DNA of 64,000 nucleotides from Geomonas ferrireducens (GTDB lineage: Bacteria; Desulfobacterota; Desulfuromonadia; Geobacterales; Geobacteraceae). Below, piece by piece: positions 16,618 to 24,790 of this stretch; the stretch's first letter is position 1, and each line of letters begins with the position of its first letter. The notes beneath the pieces were generated by a model. The model was not told the DNA's origin. It worked only from the letters and a program-made list of their open reading frames with translations, and did no database searches. The position numbers were made by a program, and so were the translations under genes. The stretch spans positions 700,550-764,549 of the forward strand of contig NZ_SSYA01000001.1 in assembly GCF_004917065.1 (NCBI RefSeq). Reading direction: 5' to 3'.

Positions 16618-16655
16618 AAAAAAGGCGCCCCTTGCCGGCAAGGGGCGCCTTTTTA
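16618..16655. terminator. Rho-independent terminator (bidirectional)
   Basis: A long perfect stem (AAAGGCGCCCCTTGCC at 16621-16636 and its complement at 16637-16652) with T-runs on both strands; six T follow on the minus strand. It ends the OmpA paralogue at 16675-17949. Confidence 0.9.
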
Positions 16656-16674
16656 CGTATTCAGCCGCTGCCGT

Positions 16675-17949
16675 CTAGTCGCAGCGGAAGTTGGACTCGA
16701 TGCGGCGGTTCTGCTGCTTTCCTGCCGCGCTCTTGTTGCTGGCTGCCGGTTTGGTCGGGCCGTAACCAACGGCCTTAACCCTATCCGGTGCGATGCCGAA
16801 ATTCTTGATCAGGTAGTTGCGCACGCTCTCCGCCCTGCGCTGCGAGAGCTTCATGTTGGCCGCCTTGTCCCCTACGTTGTCGGTGTGACCTTCTATAGTC
16901 CCTTTCGCATTGGGGAATTCCTTAAGGAAGTCGGCCAGCGCCTTCAGTTCGTCATGATACTGCGGCTTGATATCGGCCTTGTTGGTATCGAAGTGGATGT
17001 TGATCACCGTCGGCTTGCACAGCTTGGCCGGTTCCGGTGCGGGAGCCACGACCGGCGGGGGCACGACGACAGGGGCCGGTACAGGTGCAGGCGGCGGAGC
17101 GACCACGTCTACGTTGGCGAGGCTCTTGGCGGTGCCGCCGGCCCCGTCGCAAACGAGGCTGTAGGACACCGTCGAGTCCGGAGTCACGGTCATGGTCCCG
17201 GAAACCGGTACCGGACCGATCCCCGGCTCGATGACGCACTTGGTAGCGTTTTCCGAGTTCCAGGAAAGGGTTGCCGTCTCTCCCTTGGTGACCGAAGCCG
17301 GGGAGATGGTCAATCGGTCGGTAGGCGCCGCCGGGGGCGGAGGCACGACTACAGGAGCGGGTGCGGGAGCGGGAGCCGGGGCTGCGACAGGAGCAGGGGC
17401 TTCTTTGACACCGCCGAAGATGAAGTCCATCCCCACGGTGTATTCCAGGTTGTGGAACGCCTCTCCGTCATCCCTGAGCACTAAGTGGCGCACATCCCCC
17501 CTAAGAGCCATCGCGTCGCTCAGGAAGTATTTGGCGCCCAGGCCGTAGTTGAAGGAAGTGCGGTCGGTGTGCGCAGGTCCCGGATAATTCCTCGACTGCC
17601 CGCCAAAGCCCGCGGCGACATATGGCACGAACTGGGAGTCGGGCATGAAATGGTACAGGGCGTCGAGGTGGTAGTTGTACACGTCTACGCCATCCCCTAT
17701 GCCGCTGTTTTTCTTGCCCTCAGTGCTGCCGTAATCGAAAACGGCTTCCAGGCCGAGGCTCTTGGTGAAGTTGTAGCCGGCACGCAGACCGTAAACAGGC
17801 ATCGTCTCCAGATGCTCTTTACCGATGAAGGTAAAGCCGCCAACGTAGGGAGAGAGGGAGAAAGATTCCGCCTTGACCGCGGCACGGGCCTCAGTGTGGA
17901 CCCCCAGCATCAAAGCCGGAGCAAGAAGAAGCAGCAAAGTTTTTTTCAT
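16675..17949 (-). CDS. Outer-membrane beta-barrel protein with Ig-like insert and OmpA domain
   Basis: A 424-residue paralogue of the neighbouring OmpA protein. The signal peptide (1-23) and barrel are nearly the same (GKEHLETMPVYGLRAGYNFT region), but the middle has a Pro/Ala linker, a short Ig-like domain (LTISPASVTKGETATLSW, about 212-290), another Pro-rich linker and one OmpA domain (about 310-424, with GHTDNVG and QNRRIE). The Ig-like piece replaces the first OmpA domain of the paralogue. It probably anchors the outer membrane to peptidoglycan. The pair arose by duplication followed by domain exchange, which is an inference. Confidence 0.92.
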   Translation of the reverse strand: MKKTLLLLLAPALMLGVHTEARAAVKAESFSLSPYVGGFTFIGKEHLETMPVYGLRAGYNFTKSLGLEAVFDYGSTEGKKNSGIGDGVDVYNYHLDALYHFMPDSQFVPYVAAGFGGQSRNYPGPAHTDRTSFNYGLGAKYFLSDAMALRGDVRHLVLRDDGEAFHNLEYTVGMDFIFGGVKEAPAPVAAPAPAPAPAPVVVPPPPAAPTDRLTISPASVTKGETATLSWNSENATKCVIEPGIGPVPVSGTMTVTPDSTVSYSLVCDGAGGTAKSLANVDVVAPPPAPVPAPVVVPPPVVAPAPEPAKLCKPTVINIHFDTNKADIKPQYHDELKALADFLKEFPNAKGTIEGHTDNVGDKAANMKLSQRRAESVRNYLIKNFGIAPDRVKAVGYGPTKPAASNKSAAGKQQNRRIESNFRCD

Positions 17950-17992
17950 CAGGGACCTCCTTGGTATTTTCCAGGTAACGCAGGCTAAAGCG

Positions 17993-18421
17993 TCAGTCCT
18001 GGTTCGATGTGCAGTTGGGGCAGCGGGTAGCTTTCACCGGGATCATCGTGCAGCAGTGCGGGCACTCCTTGGTGGTCACCGGGGGAGGAGGAGCCGGCAT
18101 CATCCTGTTTATCTGGCGCACGACGAGAAAAAGGGCGAAAGCGATGATGATAAAATCGAAAATGGAGTTTAGGAAAAGGCCATAGGCGATGACCGGGACA
18201 CCGGCAGCCTTTGCTTCCGCAACGGAGCGGACCGGCGTGGAGGAGAGGTTTAGGAACAGGGAGGAGAAATCCATGTTGCCCAGAAGCTTTCCGATGGGGG
18301 GAGTAATGATGTCTGCAACGAAAGAACTGACGATCTTGCCGAAGGCCGCGCCGATGACAACGGCAATGGCGAGATCAAGGACGTTTCCCTTAAGCGCGAA
18401 CTTCTTGAACTCCTCAAGCAT
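17993..18421 (-). CDS. mscL: Large-conductance mechanosensitive channel with C-terminal zinc ribbon
   Basis: A 142-residue MscL, which opens under membrane tension to release solutes. The N-terminus [31 protein letters not shown] is typical (amphipathic S1 plus TM1), and TM2 covers about 76-101. The tail adds CPHC (120-123) and CPNC (134-137), a rubredoxin-like zinc ribbon not found in E. coli MscL. A further Cys (124) is adjacent. It lies 43 bp downstream of the OmpA paralogue's start, but in the order of transcription it is upstream of it and may be co-transcribed. Confidence 0.95.
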   Translation of the reverse strand: MLEEFKKFALKGNVLDLAIAVVIGAAFGKIVSSFVADIITPPIGKLLGNMDFSSLFLNLSSTPVRSVAEAKAAGVPVIAYGLFLNSIFDFIIIAFALFLVVRQINRMMPAPPPPVTTKECPHCCTMIPVKATRCPNCTSNQD

Positions 18422-18554
18422 ATGGTGCCCCTCCTTTTGTTAAAAACAAAAACATCAGTTTCACATTAAAAAAGAGTAGCACCCTTTCTCATGACCTGCA
18501 AGAGTGGTCGTTTTTTTTCTGACAACACGGCTACTGCCAACAACTCTGGATCCA

Positions 18555-18573
18555 GGTTAGCCACCGGCTAACC
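18555..18573. terminator. Hairpin downstream of the CDF-like gene
   Basis: A perfect 8-bp stem, GGTTAGCC (18555-18562) and GGCTAACC (18566-18573), 10 bp after the stop of the minus-strand gene at 18583. No T-run follows on either strand, so termination is uncertain. Confidence 0.4.
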
Positions 18574-18582
18574 AGCACTGCT

Positions 18583-19212
18583 TCAACTGCATGAGCATGG
18601 GATGCCTTTCGCCTTGTCGAAAGCCTCCTTTCCCTCCTTTAAGCAGAACCAGCCGATGCCCAAGGCGCCGGCCGAGTCGAGCCAGCCGATGCCGGTTAGT
18701 TGGTAGCCTACGCTAGAGACGAGCAGGATCACGGAGAGGAGTAGGCAGACGCGGGTGCAGCCAGCGTCGGCAAGTATGGCCTGTGAACCAAGGGCATTGC
18801 CTACCCTCACCTTTTGCCGGATCAGCAGCCACATCGAGGCGATGGAAACGCAGGAGACGATCACCCCCCAGAAGGTGGTGGTGGGAGCATGCAGCTTTAG
18901 CGTATCGTAGGCGGCGGTGACGAGTAGCCCGACCGCCAGCACGTAGAAGCTGAAGCCGGTGATCCTGAGCGCCCGTTGCTCAAACTCGTCCGGATTTCGA
19001 TCCGGGTTGTTCCTCTGGCGGCGCACCATGTGCCAGATCCCGGCGCCCGAGACGACCTCTACGAAGGAGTCCAGTCCGAAGCCGAAAAGCGCGAGGGACT
19101 CGTCCTCGAAGCCAAACCACGCCGACACGACCCCTTCAAGGATGTTGTAGAAAATGGTGATGAGGGCGAGGACAGCGGCGGTGCGGTAGAGTCGTTCTGT
19201 TTGCGAGGTCAT
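18583..19212 (-). CDS. Cation-diffusion-facilitator-like membrane protein
   Basis: A 209-residue protein with about six TM segments resembling the membrane domain of CDF metal transporters. FGLDSFVEVVSG (about 44-55) corresponds to the metal-site helix TM2, with D48 and E52. A second polar motif, ILADAGCTRVC, aligns with TM5, where the usual HxxxD site is changed to D and Cys. The cytoplasmic C-terminal domain of CDF proteins is absent; the protein ends in CSCS. Metal transport is therefore likely but altered or unproven. It is monocistronic. Confidence 0.75.
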   Translation of the reverse strand: MTSQTERLYRTAAVLALITIFYNILEGVVSAWFGFEDESLALFGFGLDSFVEVVSGAGIWHMVRRQRNNPDRNPDEFEQRALRITGFSFYVLAVGLLVTAAYDTLKLHAPTTTFWGVIVSCVSIASMWLLIRQKVRVGNALGSQAILADAGCTRVCLLLSVILLVSSVGYQLTGIGWLDSAGALGIGWFCLKEGKEAFDKAKGIPCSCS

Positions 19213-19333
19213 GGGAATCCTTGTGAAAGTCAGTCATCGGTGATGCATAACAGAACCTGAATATATCTTGTTGGCCCGCTTGAAGTCAACAGGGGTGCGG
19301 TTAACTTCCTTCGACACTATTTGAGTCATCCGA

Positions 19334-19374
19334 GGGAGCCGCGCTATGCAACCAGCCCCTTCGCCGCGGCTCCC
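19334..19374. other. Perfect 10-bp inverted repeat in an intergenic gap
   Basis: GGGAGCCGCG (19334-19343) and CGCGGCTCCC (19365-19374) with a 21-nt loop. No T-run follows. The gap 19213-19505 otherwise contains only the tRNA promoter. It may be an RNA structure or an operator. Confidence 0.4.
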
Positions 19375-19438
19375 AGAGAGGTGTTTGTTGTATTCAAAAA
19401 AAGTTGCCGGTTGGATGGAAAGAGCAGCAGAAATATTA

Positions 19439-19467
19439 TTGACAGCCAAAAACCACTATGCTATACA
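19439..19467 (+). promoter_or_regulatory. Promoter of tRNA-Asn
   Basis: TTGACA (19439-19444), 17-bp spacer, TATACA (19462-19467), 38 bp upstream of the mature tRNA 5' end. This is near-consensus sigma-70. Confidence 0.75.
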
Positions 19468-19505
19468 CGTAATCTCTTCGCGGCACAGGGCGAAGAACCC
19501 AATAT

Positions 19506-19581
19506 TCCCGAGTAGATCAGTCGGTAGATCAGCGGACTGTTAATCCGTGTGTCGTAGGTTCGAGTCCTACCTCGGGAGCCA
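19506..19581 (+). tRNA. tRNA-Asn (GTT), CCA encoded
   Basis: Acceptor stem TCCCGAG (19506-19512) pairs with CTCGGGA (19571-19577), discriminator G at 19578, and CCA at 19579-19581. The anticodon GTT is at 19539-19541 in the loop CTGTTAA. The T-arm GTAGGTTCGAGTCCTAC is canonical. Confidence 0.97.
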
Positions 19582-19589
19582 CCAAATTC

Positions 19590-19622
19590 AAGGGCTTACA
19601 GCTAATCACTGTAAGCCCTTTT
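19590..19622 (+). terminator. Rho-independent terminator after tRNA-Asn
   Basis: AAGGGCTTACA (19590-19600) and TGTAAGCCCTT (19610-19620), followed by TTTTC. It ends the tRNA transcript; the following 19623-19810 has no gene. Confidence 0.85.
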
Positions 19623-19814
19623 CGCTTTCTGCCTAGCGACACCATCCGCTGAGTCCTCTCTCCTCCCGGCCTGTACGGAAAAGCGCTTCTCTCTGCGATC
19701 GATCACACACGTCCTGGTTTCTCTTTTTTCGTTCTCCCCTGCTCTTCCAAATGCCACGCGCGTTCCCCAGTTCCGTCTCTGCCGCAACCTCACTGCAATT
19801 TTTTTCCCGACTGC

Positions 19815-19863
19815 TTGACAAAGGGCCAAACATGACCTACAGTCATTCCTGACCGATGGTCAT
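19815..19863 (+). promoter_or_regulatory. Promoter with two palindromic operators for the exporter operon
   Basis: TTGACA (19815-19820), 17-bp spacer, TACAGT (19838-19843). Over the -10 lies ATGAC-n5-GTCAT (19832-19846), and just downstream TGACC-GAT-GGTCA (19850-19862). Both palindromes share TGAC/GTCA half-sites, as expected for dimeric TetR binding, so the adjacent TetR gene is probably autoregulated and represses the exporter. Confidence 0.6.
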
Positions 19864-19883
19864 TTTTAAACAAGGAGACCGCA

Positions 19884-20519
19884 ATGACTCACAATGTGGA
19901 ACAGGTGACTCCTTCCAACCCGGCCCAGCCCGGGCGCAGGGCCAAGAGGAGCGAGCAGACCAGGGAGAAGATCTTTCGGGCCGCGCTCAAACTCTTCGCA
20001 GAGCGCGGCTTCAACGCCACCACCATCGAGGCGATCACCGCCGCCGCCGACGTCGGCAAGGGTACTTTCTTCAACTATTTCGAAAACAAAGAAAGCGTGC
20101 TCCTCAACTACCGCGAGCTGCAGATGGAGAGGGTGGCCGCTTTCGTGGCAGCGAACCGCAAGTCGGACCGCCCGCTTGCCCCACTTCTGCTGGAGCTCGC
20201 CCTCACGCTGACCATCGAACAGGGGCAGAGTCCGGGCCTGATCCAAAGCCTGCTGACCGCGGTGTTTGCGAGCGACACGGTACAAAAACGGATGGCGGAG
20301 GCGATCGAAGGCAACGTTCGACAGCTCGCGCTGCTGGTCGGGCACCGTCAGGAGCGTGGAGAGTTGCGCAGCGACCTCTCCGCTTTCGACATCGCCCAAG
20401 GGTTCCAGCGCATGATCTTCGGCACCATGATCACCTGGTCTCTCGCTCCGGTCGACCCGCTGGAAGAGAGCATGAAAAGAAGCATCGAACTGTTCGTGAA
20501 CGGAGTCCTGCCCAAGTAG
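19884..20519 (+). CDS. TetR family transcriptional regulator (CecR-like position)
   Basis: A 211-residue repressor with a TetR helix-turn-helix at about 24-70 (REKIFRAALKLFAERGFNATTIEAITAAADVGKGTFFNYFENKE) and a variable ligand-binding domain. It opens the exporter operon as CecR does in the E. coli cecR-ybhGFSR operon, and the promoter in front carries two palindromic candidate operators. AAGGAGACC precedes the ATG. The inducer cannot be read from sequence; a drug or lipophilic compound exported by the pump is the usual case. Confidence 0.92.
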   Translation: MTHNVEQVTPSNPAQPGRRAKRSEQTREKIFRAALKLFAERGFNATTIEAITAAADVGKGTFFNYFENKESVLLNYRELQMERVAAFVAANRKSDRPLAPLLLELALTLTIEQGQSPGLIQSLLTAVFASDTVQKRMAEAIEGNVRQLALLVGHRQERGELRSDLSAFDIAQGFQRMIFGTMITWSLAPVDPLEESMKRSIELFVNGVLPK

Positions 20520-20542
20520 CGACAGGCAACAAAGGATACGCC

Positions 20543-21883
20543 ATGACTGCAAAGATCATGAAAGTGTTGGCCGTCTCCCTGGCGCTCTGGTCGGCTGCCA
20601 AGGCCGCGCACGCCGAGAGCCCCCCTCCCCTCCCCCTGTCGCTGGACCAGGCGATCACCCGGGGACTCGATAGTAACCTCAATGCGCTCCTCGCGAAGAC
20701 ACGGGCGGACGAAGCCGAGGGGACGCGCGAACGCAGGCTCGCCAACTATCTGCCGCACCTGCGCCTGGAGACCCCGTTCGCCTGGCAGACCAGGAACCTC
20801 AGCGCGCAGGGGATCACCCTCCCCAACGCCCGCGCCGTGGTCGGCCCCTTCACGAGCTACGACTTCCGCATCTACGCGGACCAGAACATCCTCGACCTGC
20901 AGAGCTACCACGCCATCAAGGCGGCCGAGCAGGAGCAAAAGGCGAGGCAGCTTGATTACCGGGACGTGCGCGGCCAGGTGATCCGCCAGGTCGCCGTGCA
21001 GTACATCAACGCGGCGTACGCCGAGGCGCGGGTCGTGACCGCCAAGAGCCGGGTGGAGACCTCGGAGGTGCTGGAAAAGCTTGCCTCCGACCAGCGAGCC
21101 GCGGGAATCGCCGACGGGCTCGACGTGCTGCGCGCCCAGGTGCAGCTAGCCAACGACCGCCAGTACCTCCTCGTCACCCGCAATAACGCGGAACTCGCCC
21201 GCCTCTCCCTTGCCCGCGGCATCGGCCTCGATCTCGGCACCCCCATCGCCCTCACCGACACGCTCGCCTTCAAGAAACTGGAGGGGCCGCAGCTCGAGCA
21301 GGCGGTGCAGGCGGCACTCGAGAGCCGCCCCGATTACCGCGCCCTTTTCGCCCAACGCGCCTCCCTGGATGAGCAGATGAAGGCGTCGCGCTCCCGCTAC
21401 CTCCCGAGGATCGTCCTGAGCGGCAACTACGGCACGAGCGGCCAGGAGATGAGCAAGCTCGACCCCTCCGGCATGATCCAGGTGAACATGGTGATGAACC
21501 TTTTCGACCACGACCGCAAGGGTGAGCGGATGGAGCTCGACAGCCGGCTCAAACGGAACGAGGAGCAGATCGCCGACCTGAAGCTCGGGGTGGAGCAGGA
21601 TATCCGCGAGGCGCTTTTAAACCTGAACTCCGCCGACGACCAGGTGCTCACTGCACGGCAGGGGCTCGCGCTCGCCGAGAAGGAACTGCAGTACGCGAGC
21701 GACCGTTTCAAAAACGGCGTGGCCAACAACATCGAGGTGGTGACGGCGCAGGACGCGCTGGCGCGGGCACGGGACAACGAGCTGAACGCCCTCGCGCAGC
21801 ACGTCGAGGCGAAGATCGCGCTCGCCCGTGCCCTGGGCGACACCGAAAAGGCGTACCGGCTCTTCCTGGGCATCGAACCATAA
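20543..21883 (+). CDS. TolC-family outer-membrane efflux protein
   Basis: A 446-residue outer-membrane channel protein. There is a signal peptide (about 1-27, ending AHA) and two OEP repeats with long coiled-coil helices (about 130-220 and 330-420). It forms the outer-membrane duct for the exporter encoded by the next five genes. The ATG at 20543 follows AAAGGATACGCC; the reading frame is open further upstream only as a shadow of the TetR gene. The E. coli ybh operon lacks its own TolC gene, so this cluster is more self-contained. Confidence 0.93.
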   Translation: MTAKIMKVLAVSLALWSAAKAAHAESPPPLPLSLDQAITRGLDSNLNALLAKTRADEAEGTRERRLANYLPHLRLETPFAWQTRNLSAQGITLPNARAVVGPFTSYDFRIYADQNILDLQSYHAIKAAEQEQKARQLDYRDVRGQVIRQVAVQYINAAYAEARVVTAKSRVETSEVLEKLASDQRAAGIADGLDVLRAQVQLANDRQYLLVTRNNAELARLSLARGIGLDLGTPIALTDTLAFKKLEGPQLEQAVQAALESRPDYRALFAQRASLDEQMKASRSRYLPRIVLSGNYGTSGQEMSKLDPSGMIQVNMVMNLFDHDRKGERMELDSRLKRNEEQIADLKLGVEQDIREALLNLNSADDQVLTARQGLALAEKELQYASDRFKNGVANNIEVVTAQDALARARDNELNALAQHVEAKIALARALGDTEKAYRLFLGIEP

Positions 21884-21898
21884 CGAGGACATGAACCG

Positions 21899-22891
21899 AT
21901 GAAACGAAAACTGATCCCGATCGTCATTCTGGCAGCGGCCGTCGCCGCGGCAGTCTTTTTCGTCAGCCGCAACCGGAACCGGGCGGACGCCAACACCATC
22001 ACCCTTTCCGGCAACATCGAGGCGCACGAGAGCGTGGTCGGCTTCAAGGTGCCGGGGCGCGTGGCCGAGCTCCCCGTGGAGGAGGGGCAACTGGTCCGGG
22101 CCGGGGAGATCATCGCCAGGCTGGACCAGGGGGACTACCAGCAGCAGTTGCGCATCGACGAGGCGAACCTCGGCACCCGGCGCGCCGAGCTGGGGCTTGC
22201 CACGGCAGGGAGCCGTCCCCAGGAGAAGCAGGCGGCCCACCAGTCGGTGCTCGACGCCCAGGCGGACTTTGAGCTGAAAAAGCACGACCTCGCGCGCTAC
22301 CAGGCGCTCTACGAGAAGGACGAGGTTTCGGCCCAGGTAAGGGACACCGCGGCGGCCGCGCTGAAGCGAAGCAGCGCCGCGCTTGAGCGGGCGAAGCAGA
22401 ACTACGACCAGGTCAAGGAAGGGGTGCGCAGGGAACAGGTCGACATCAACCGGGCCGGGGTCCGCACGGCCGAGCAGGCGCTCGAGATGTCGCGCATCAA
22501 GCTCGGCTACGCGACGCTCAAGGCCCCCATCACCGGCGTCGTGCTGGTGCGGCACGCGGAACTTGGCGAGGTGGTATCTGCCGGCACGCCGGTGGTCACC
22601 ATCGCCGATCTCGACCACCTCTGGCTGCGCGGGTACCTGAGCGAGACCGACCTCGGGCGGGTCAAACTCGGACAGGTCGCCACGGTGAAAACGGACACCT
22701 ACCCCGGCAAGAGCTACAAGGGGCGCGTCTCCTTCATCTCATCACAGGCTGAGTTCACCCCGAAGAGCGTCGAGACGCACAAGGAGCGGGTCACCCTCGT
22801 GTACCGCATCAAGATCGATCTGGAAAACCAGGCGCACGAGCTGAAGCCGGGCATGCCGGCGGACGCGCTCTTAGACGTGGCGGCCAAGTGA
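21899..22891 (+). CDS. HlyD/YbhG-type periplasmic adaptor protein
   Basis: A 330-residue membrane-fusion protein linking the inner-membrane transporter to TolC. It has an N-terminal TM/signal anchor (about 5-22), a lipoyl-like half-motif (GFKVPGRVAELPVEEGQLVRAGEIIARL), a coiled-coil hairpin (about 95-190) and the second lipoyl half with a beta-barrel (APITGVVLVRHAELGEVV). Order and size match YbhG. GAGGAC precedes the start. It is 2 bp from the first ATPase gene. Confidence 0.93.
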   Translation: MKRKLIPIVILAAAVAAAVFFVSRNRNRADANTITLSGNIEAHESVVGFKVPGRVAELPVEEGQLVRAGEIIARLDQGDYQQQLRIDEANLGTRRAELGLATAGSRPQEKQAAHQSVLDAQADFELKKHDLARYQALYEKDEVSAQVRDTAAAALKRSSAALERAKQNYDQVKEGVRREQVDINRAGVRTAEQALEMSRIKLGYATLKAPITGVVLVRHAELGEVVSAGTPVVTIADLDHLWLRGYLSETDLGRVKLGQVATVKTDTYPGKSYKGRVSFISSQAEFTPKSVETHKERVTLVYRIKIDLENQAHELKPGMPADALLDVAAK

Positions 22892-22892
22892 C

Positions 22893-23837
22893 ATGAGCGC
22901 CGACGATTTCACCATAGAGCTCGACGGGCTCACCAAGTCCTTTCCCGACGTGCGCGCCGTGGACGGGCTCAGCTTCAAGGTCGCGCGCGGCGAGATCTTC
23001 GGTCTCGTCGGTCCGGACGGCGCCGGCAAGACGACCACCATGCGCATGCTGGCAGGCGTCCTCGCCCCGGACGCGGGGAGCGCCCGCGTGGCGGGCTACG
23101 ACATGACGCGCGACCCGGAGGGGGCCAAGCAGCATATAAGCTACATGCCGCAGCGTTTCGGGCTTTACGAGGAACTCACCGTGGACGAGAACATCCGCTT
23201 CTACGCCGACCTCTTCGGCGTGCCACGCTCCGAGAGGGAGACGCGCGCGGCGGAACTGTTGCAGGCGGCGGGGATGGCGGAGTTCCGCTCGCGGCTCGCA
23301 GGGAAACTCTCCGGCGGCATGAAGCAGAAACTGGGTCTCGTCTGCGCCCTCATCCACACCCCGGAAGTGATCCTCCTCGATGAGCCGACCAACGGGGTCG
23401 ACCCGGTGTCGCGCCGCGACTTCTGGCGCATCCTCTACACGCTCCTCGACCAGGGGGTCACCATCCTCACCAGCACCGCCTACCTGGACGAAGCGGAGCG
23501 CTGCCACCGCGTGGCGCTCTTGCACGAGGGGCGCATGCTCTTTTGCGACACGCCCGAGAATCTGAAAGGGAACCTCGACGGCGCCGTGGTCTCCATCGTC
23601 TGCGCCGAACCGCGCCCGGTGAAGGAGCTCATCTCCGGCATGGAAGGGATCTCGACCATGATGATCGTCGGGGACGGGCTGCACCTGGTCGTCAGGGAAC
23701 CCGAGCGCCTGATCCCGGAACTGCGTTCCCGCATCGCCGCGGCGGGGCTCAAAGTCGACTCCGTCGAGAAGGTCGCGCCCAGCATCGAGGACCTTTTCGT
23801 GGAGGCGGTGCAAAAGAGCAAGGGGGAGAAGCCATGA
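22893..23837 (+). CDS. ABC transporter ATPase, N-terminal-half YbhF-like
   Basis: A 314-residue ATPase with Walker A GPDGAGKTTTMRML, signature LSGGMKQKL and Walker B VILLDEPTNGVD. It corresponds to the first half of the double ATPase YbhF. A C-terminal extension (about 225-314) follows the catalytic core. It overlaps the next ATPase gene by ATGA, so the two halves are made in equal amounts and probably form a heterodimer. Confidence 0.93.
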   Translation: MSADDFTIELDGLTKSFPDVRAVDGLSFKVARGEIFGLVGPDGAGKTTTMRMLAGVLAPDAGSARVAGYDMTRDPEGAKQHISYMPQRFGLYEELTVDENIRFYADLFGVPRSERETRAAELLQAAGMAEFRSRLAGKLSGGMKQKLGLVCALIHTPEVILLDEPTNGVDPVSRRDFWRILYTLLDQGVTILTSTAYLDEAERCHRVALLHEGRMLFCDTPENLKGNLDGAVVSIVCAEPRPVKELISGMEGISTMMIVGDGLHLVVREPERLIPELRSRIAAAGLKVDSVEKVAPSIEDLFVEAVQKSKGEKP

Positions 23838-24790
23838 ACGGTCAGCCCCAGGCGGTCGTGGTGCAGGACCTCGTGAAACGCTTCGGCGACTTCACCGCGG
23901 TCGACAACATCTCCTTCGAGGCCTCGCGCGGCGAGATCTTCGGTTTTCTCGGTCCCAACGGCGCCGGGAAATCCACCACCATCAGGATACTCTGCGGCCT
24001 TCTGCACCCCACCTCGGGCAAAGCGCTGGTCGCCGGGGTCGACGTCGCGCGCGAACCGGAACGGGTGCGCCAGAATATCGGCTACATGTCGCAGAAGTTC
24101 TCCCTATACAACGACCTGAAGGTAATCGAGAACCTCCGCTTCTTCGCGGGGATGTACGGCGTCAACCAGGCCGACGCGGCCGAGCGTATTGCCTGGGCCA
24201 TCGACATGGCCGGACTCACCGGCCGGGAGCACCTCCTCACCGGGACGCTCGCCGCCGGGTGGAAGCAGCGCCTGGCCCTTGGCTGCGCGGTGCTACACCG
24301 CCCCCCCATCGTCTTTCTCGACGAGCCGACCTCCGGCGTCGATCCCATTTCGCGCCGGCTCTTCTGGGAGCTGATCCACCGCATGGCGGACGAAGGGGTT
24401 ACCGTCTTCGTGACCACGCACTACATGGACGAGGCGGAGTACTGCAACCGGCTCGTGCTCATCGACCGCGGCAGGATCGTCGCCTCCGGCTCGCCGCTGG
24501 AGCTTAAACTCAAGAGCATGGAGGGGGAGTTGCTCCTCGTCGAATGCGACCAGGTTGGGAAAGCGCTCGAAGCGCTTCAGGAGGCGCCGGGGGTCACCGA
24601 CGCCGCCATCTTCGGCCATGCGCTTCACCTCGTTGTGCCCGATGCCGAGCGGGCCATCCCGGAGGTGCGGAATTATCTCGGGGAACGCGGCATCACCGTC
24701 TCCCGCATCGAGCAGATCCGCCCGACCCTCGAGGACGTCTTCGTCTCGCTCACGAGCTTGAAAGGGCGCAGGGAAAAGGAGCAGGCATGA
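23834..24790 (+). CDS. ABC transporter ATPase, C-terminal-half YbhF-like
   Basis: A 318-residue ATPase with Walker A GPNGAGKSTTIRIL and Walker B IVFLDEPTSGVD. Its signature is LAAGWKQRL rather than LSGGQ, like the second half of YbhF (degenerate), so the heterodimer is probably asymmetric with one strong ATP site. It overlaps both neighbours by ATGA. In E. coli both halves are one polypeptide; here they are two genes. Confidence 0.93.
   Translation: MNGQPQAVVVQDLVKRFGDFTAVDNISFEASRGEIFGFLGPNGAGKSTTIRILCGLLHPTSGKALVAGVDVAREPERVRQNIGYMSQKFSLYNDLKVIENLRFFAGMYGVNQADAAERIAWAIDMAGLTGREHLLTGTLAAGWKQRLALGCAVLHRPPIVFLDEPTSGVDPISRRLFWELIHRMADEGVTVFVTTHYMDEAEYCNRLVLIDRGRIVASGSPLELKLKSMEGELLLVECDQVGKALEALQEAPGVTDAAIFGHALHLVVPDAERAIPEVRNYLGERGITVSRIEQIRPTLEDVFVSLTSLKGRREKEQA

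Noticed and set aside
19506-19581. tRNA as an integration site (att)
   Set aside because: No integrase or direct repeat of the tRNA 3' end was seen downstream.
19856-20542. Extension of the TolC gene upstream
   Set aside because: The frame is open only because it shadows the TetR gene; a signal peptide begins at 20543.
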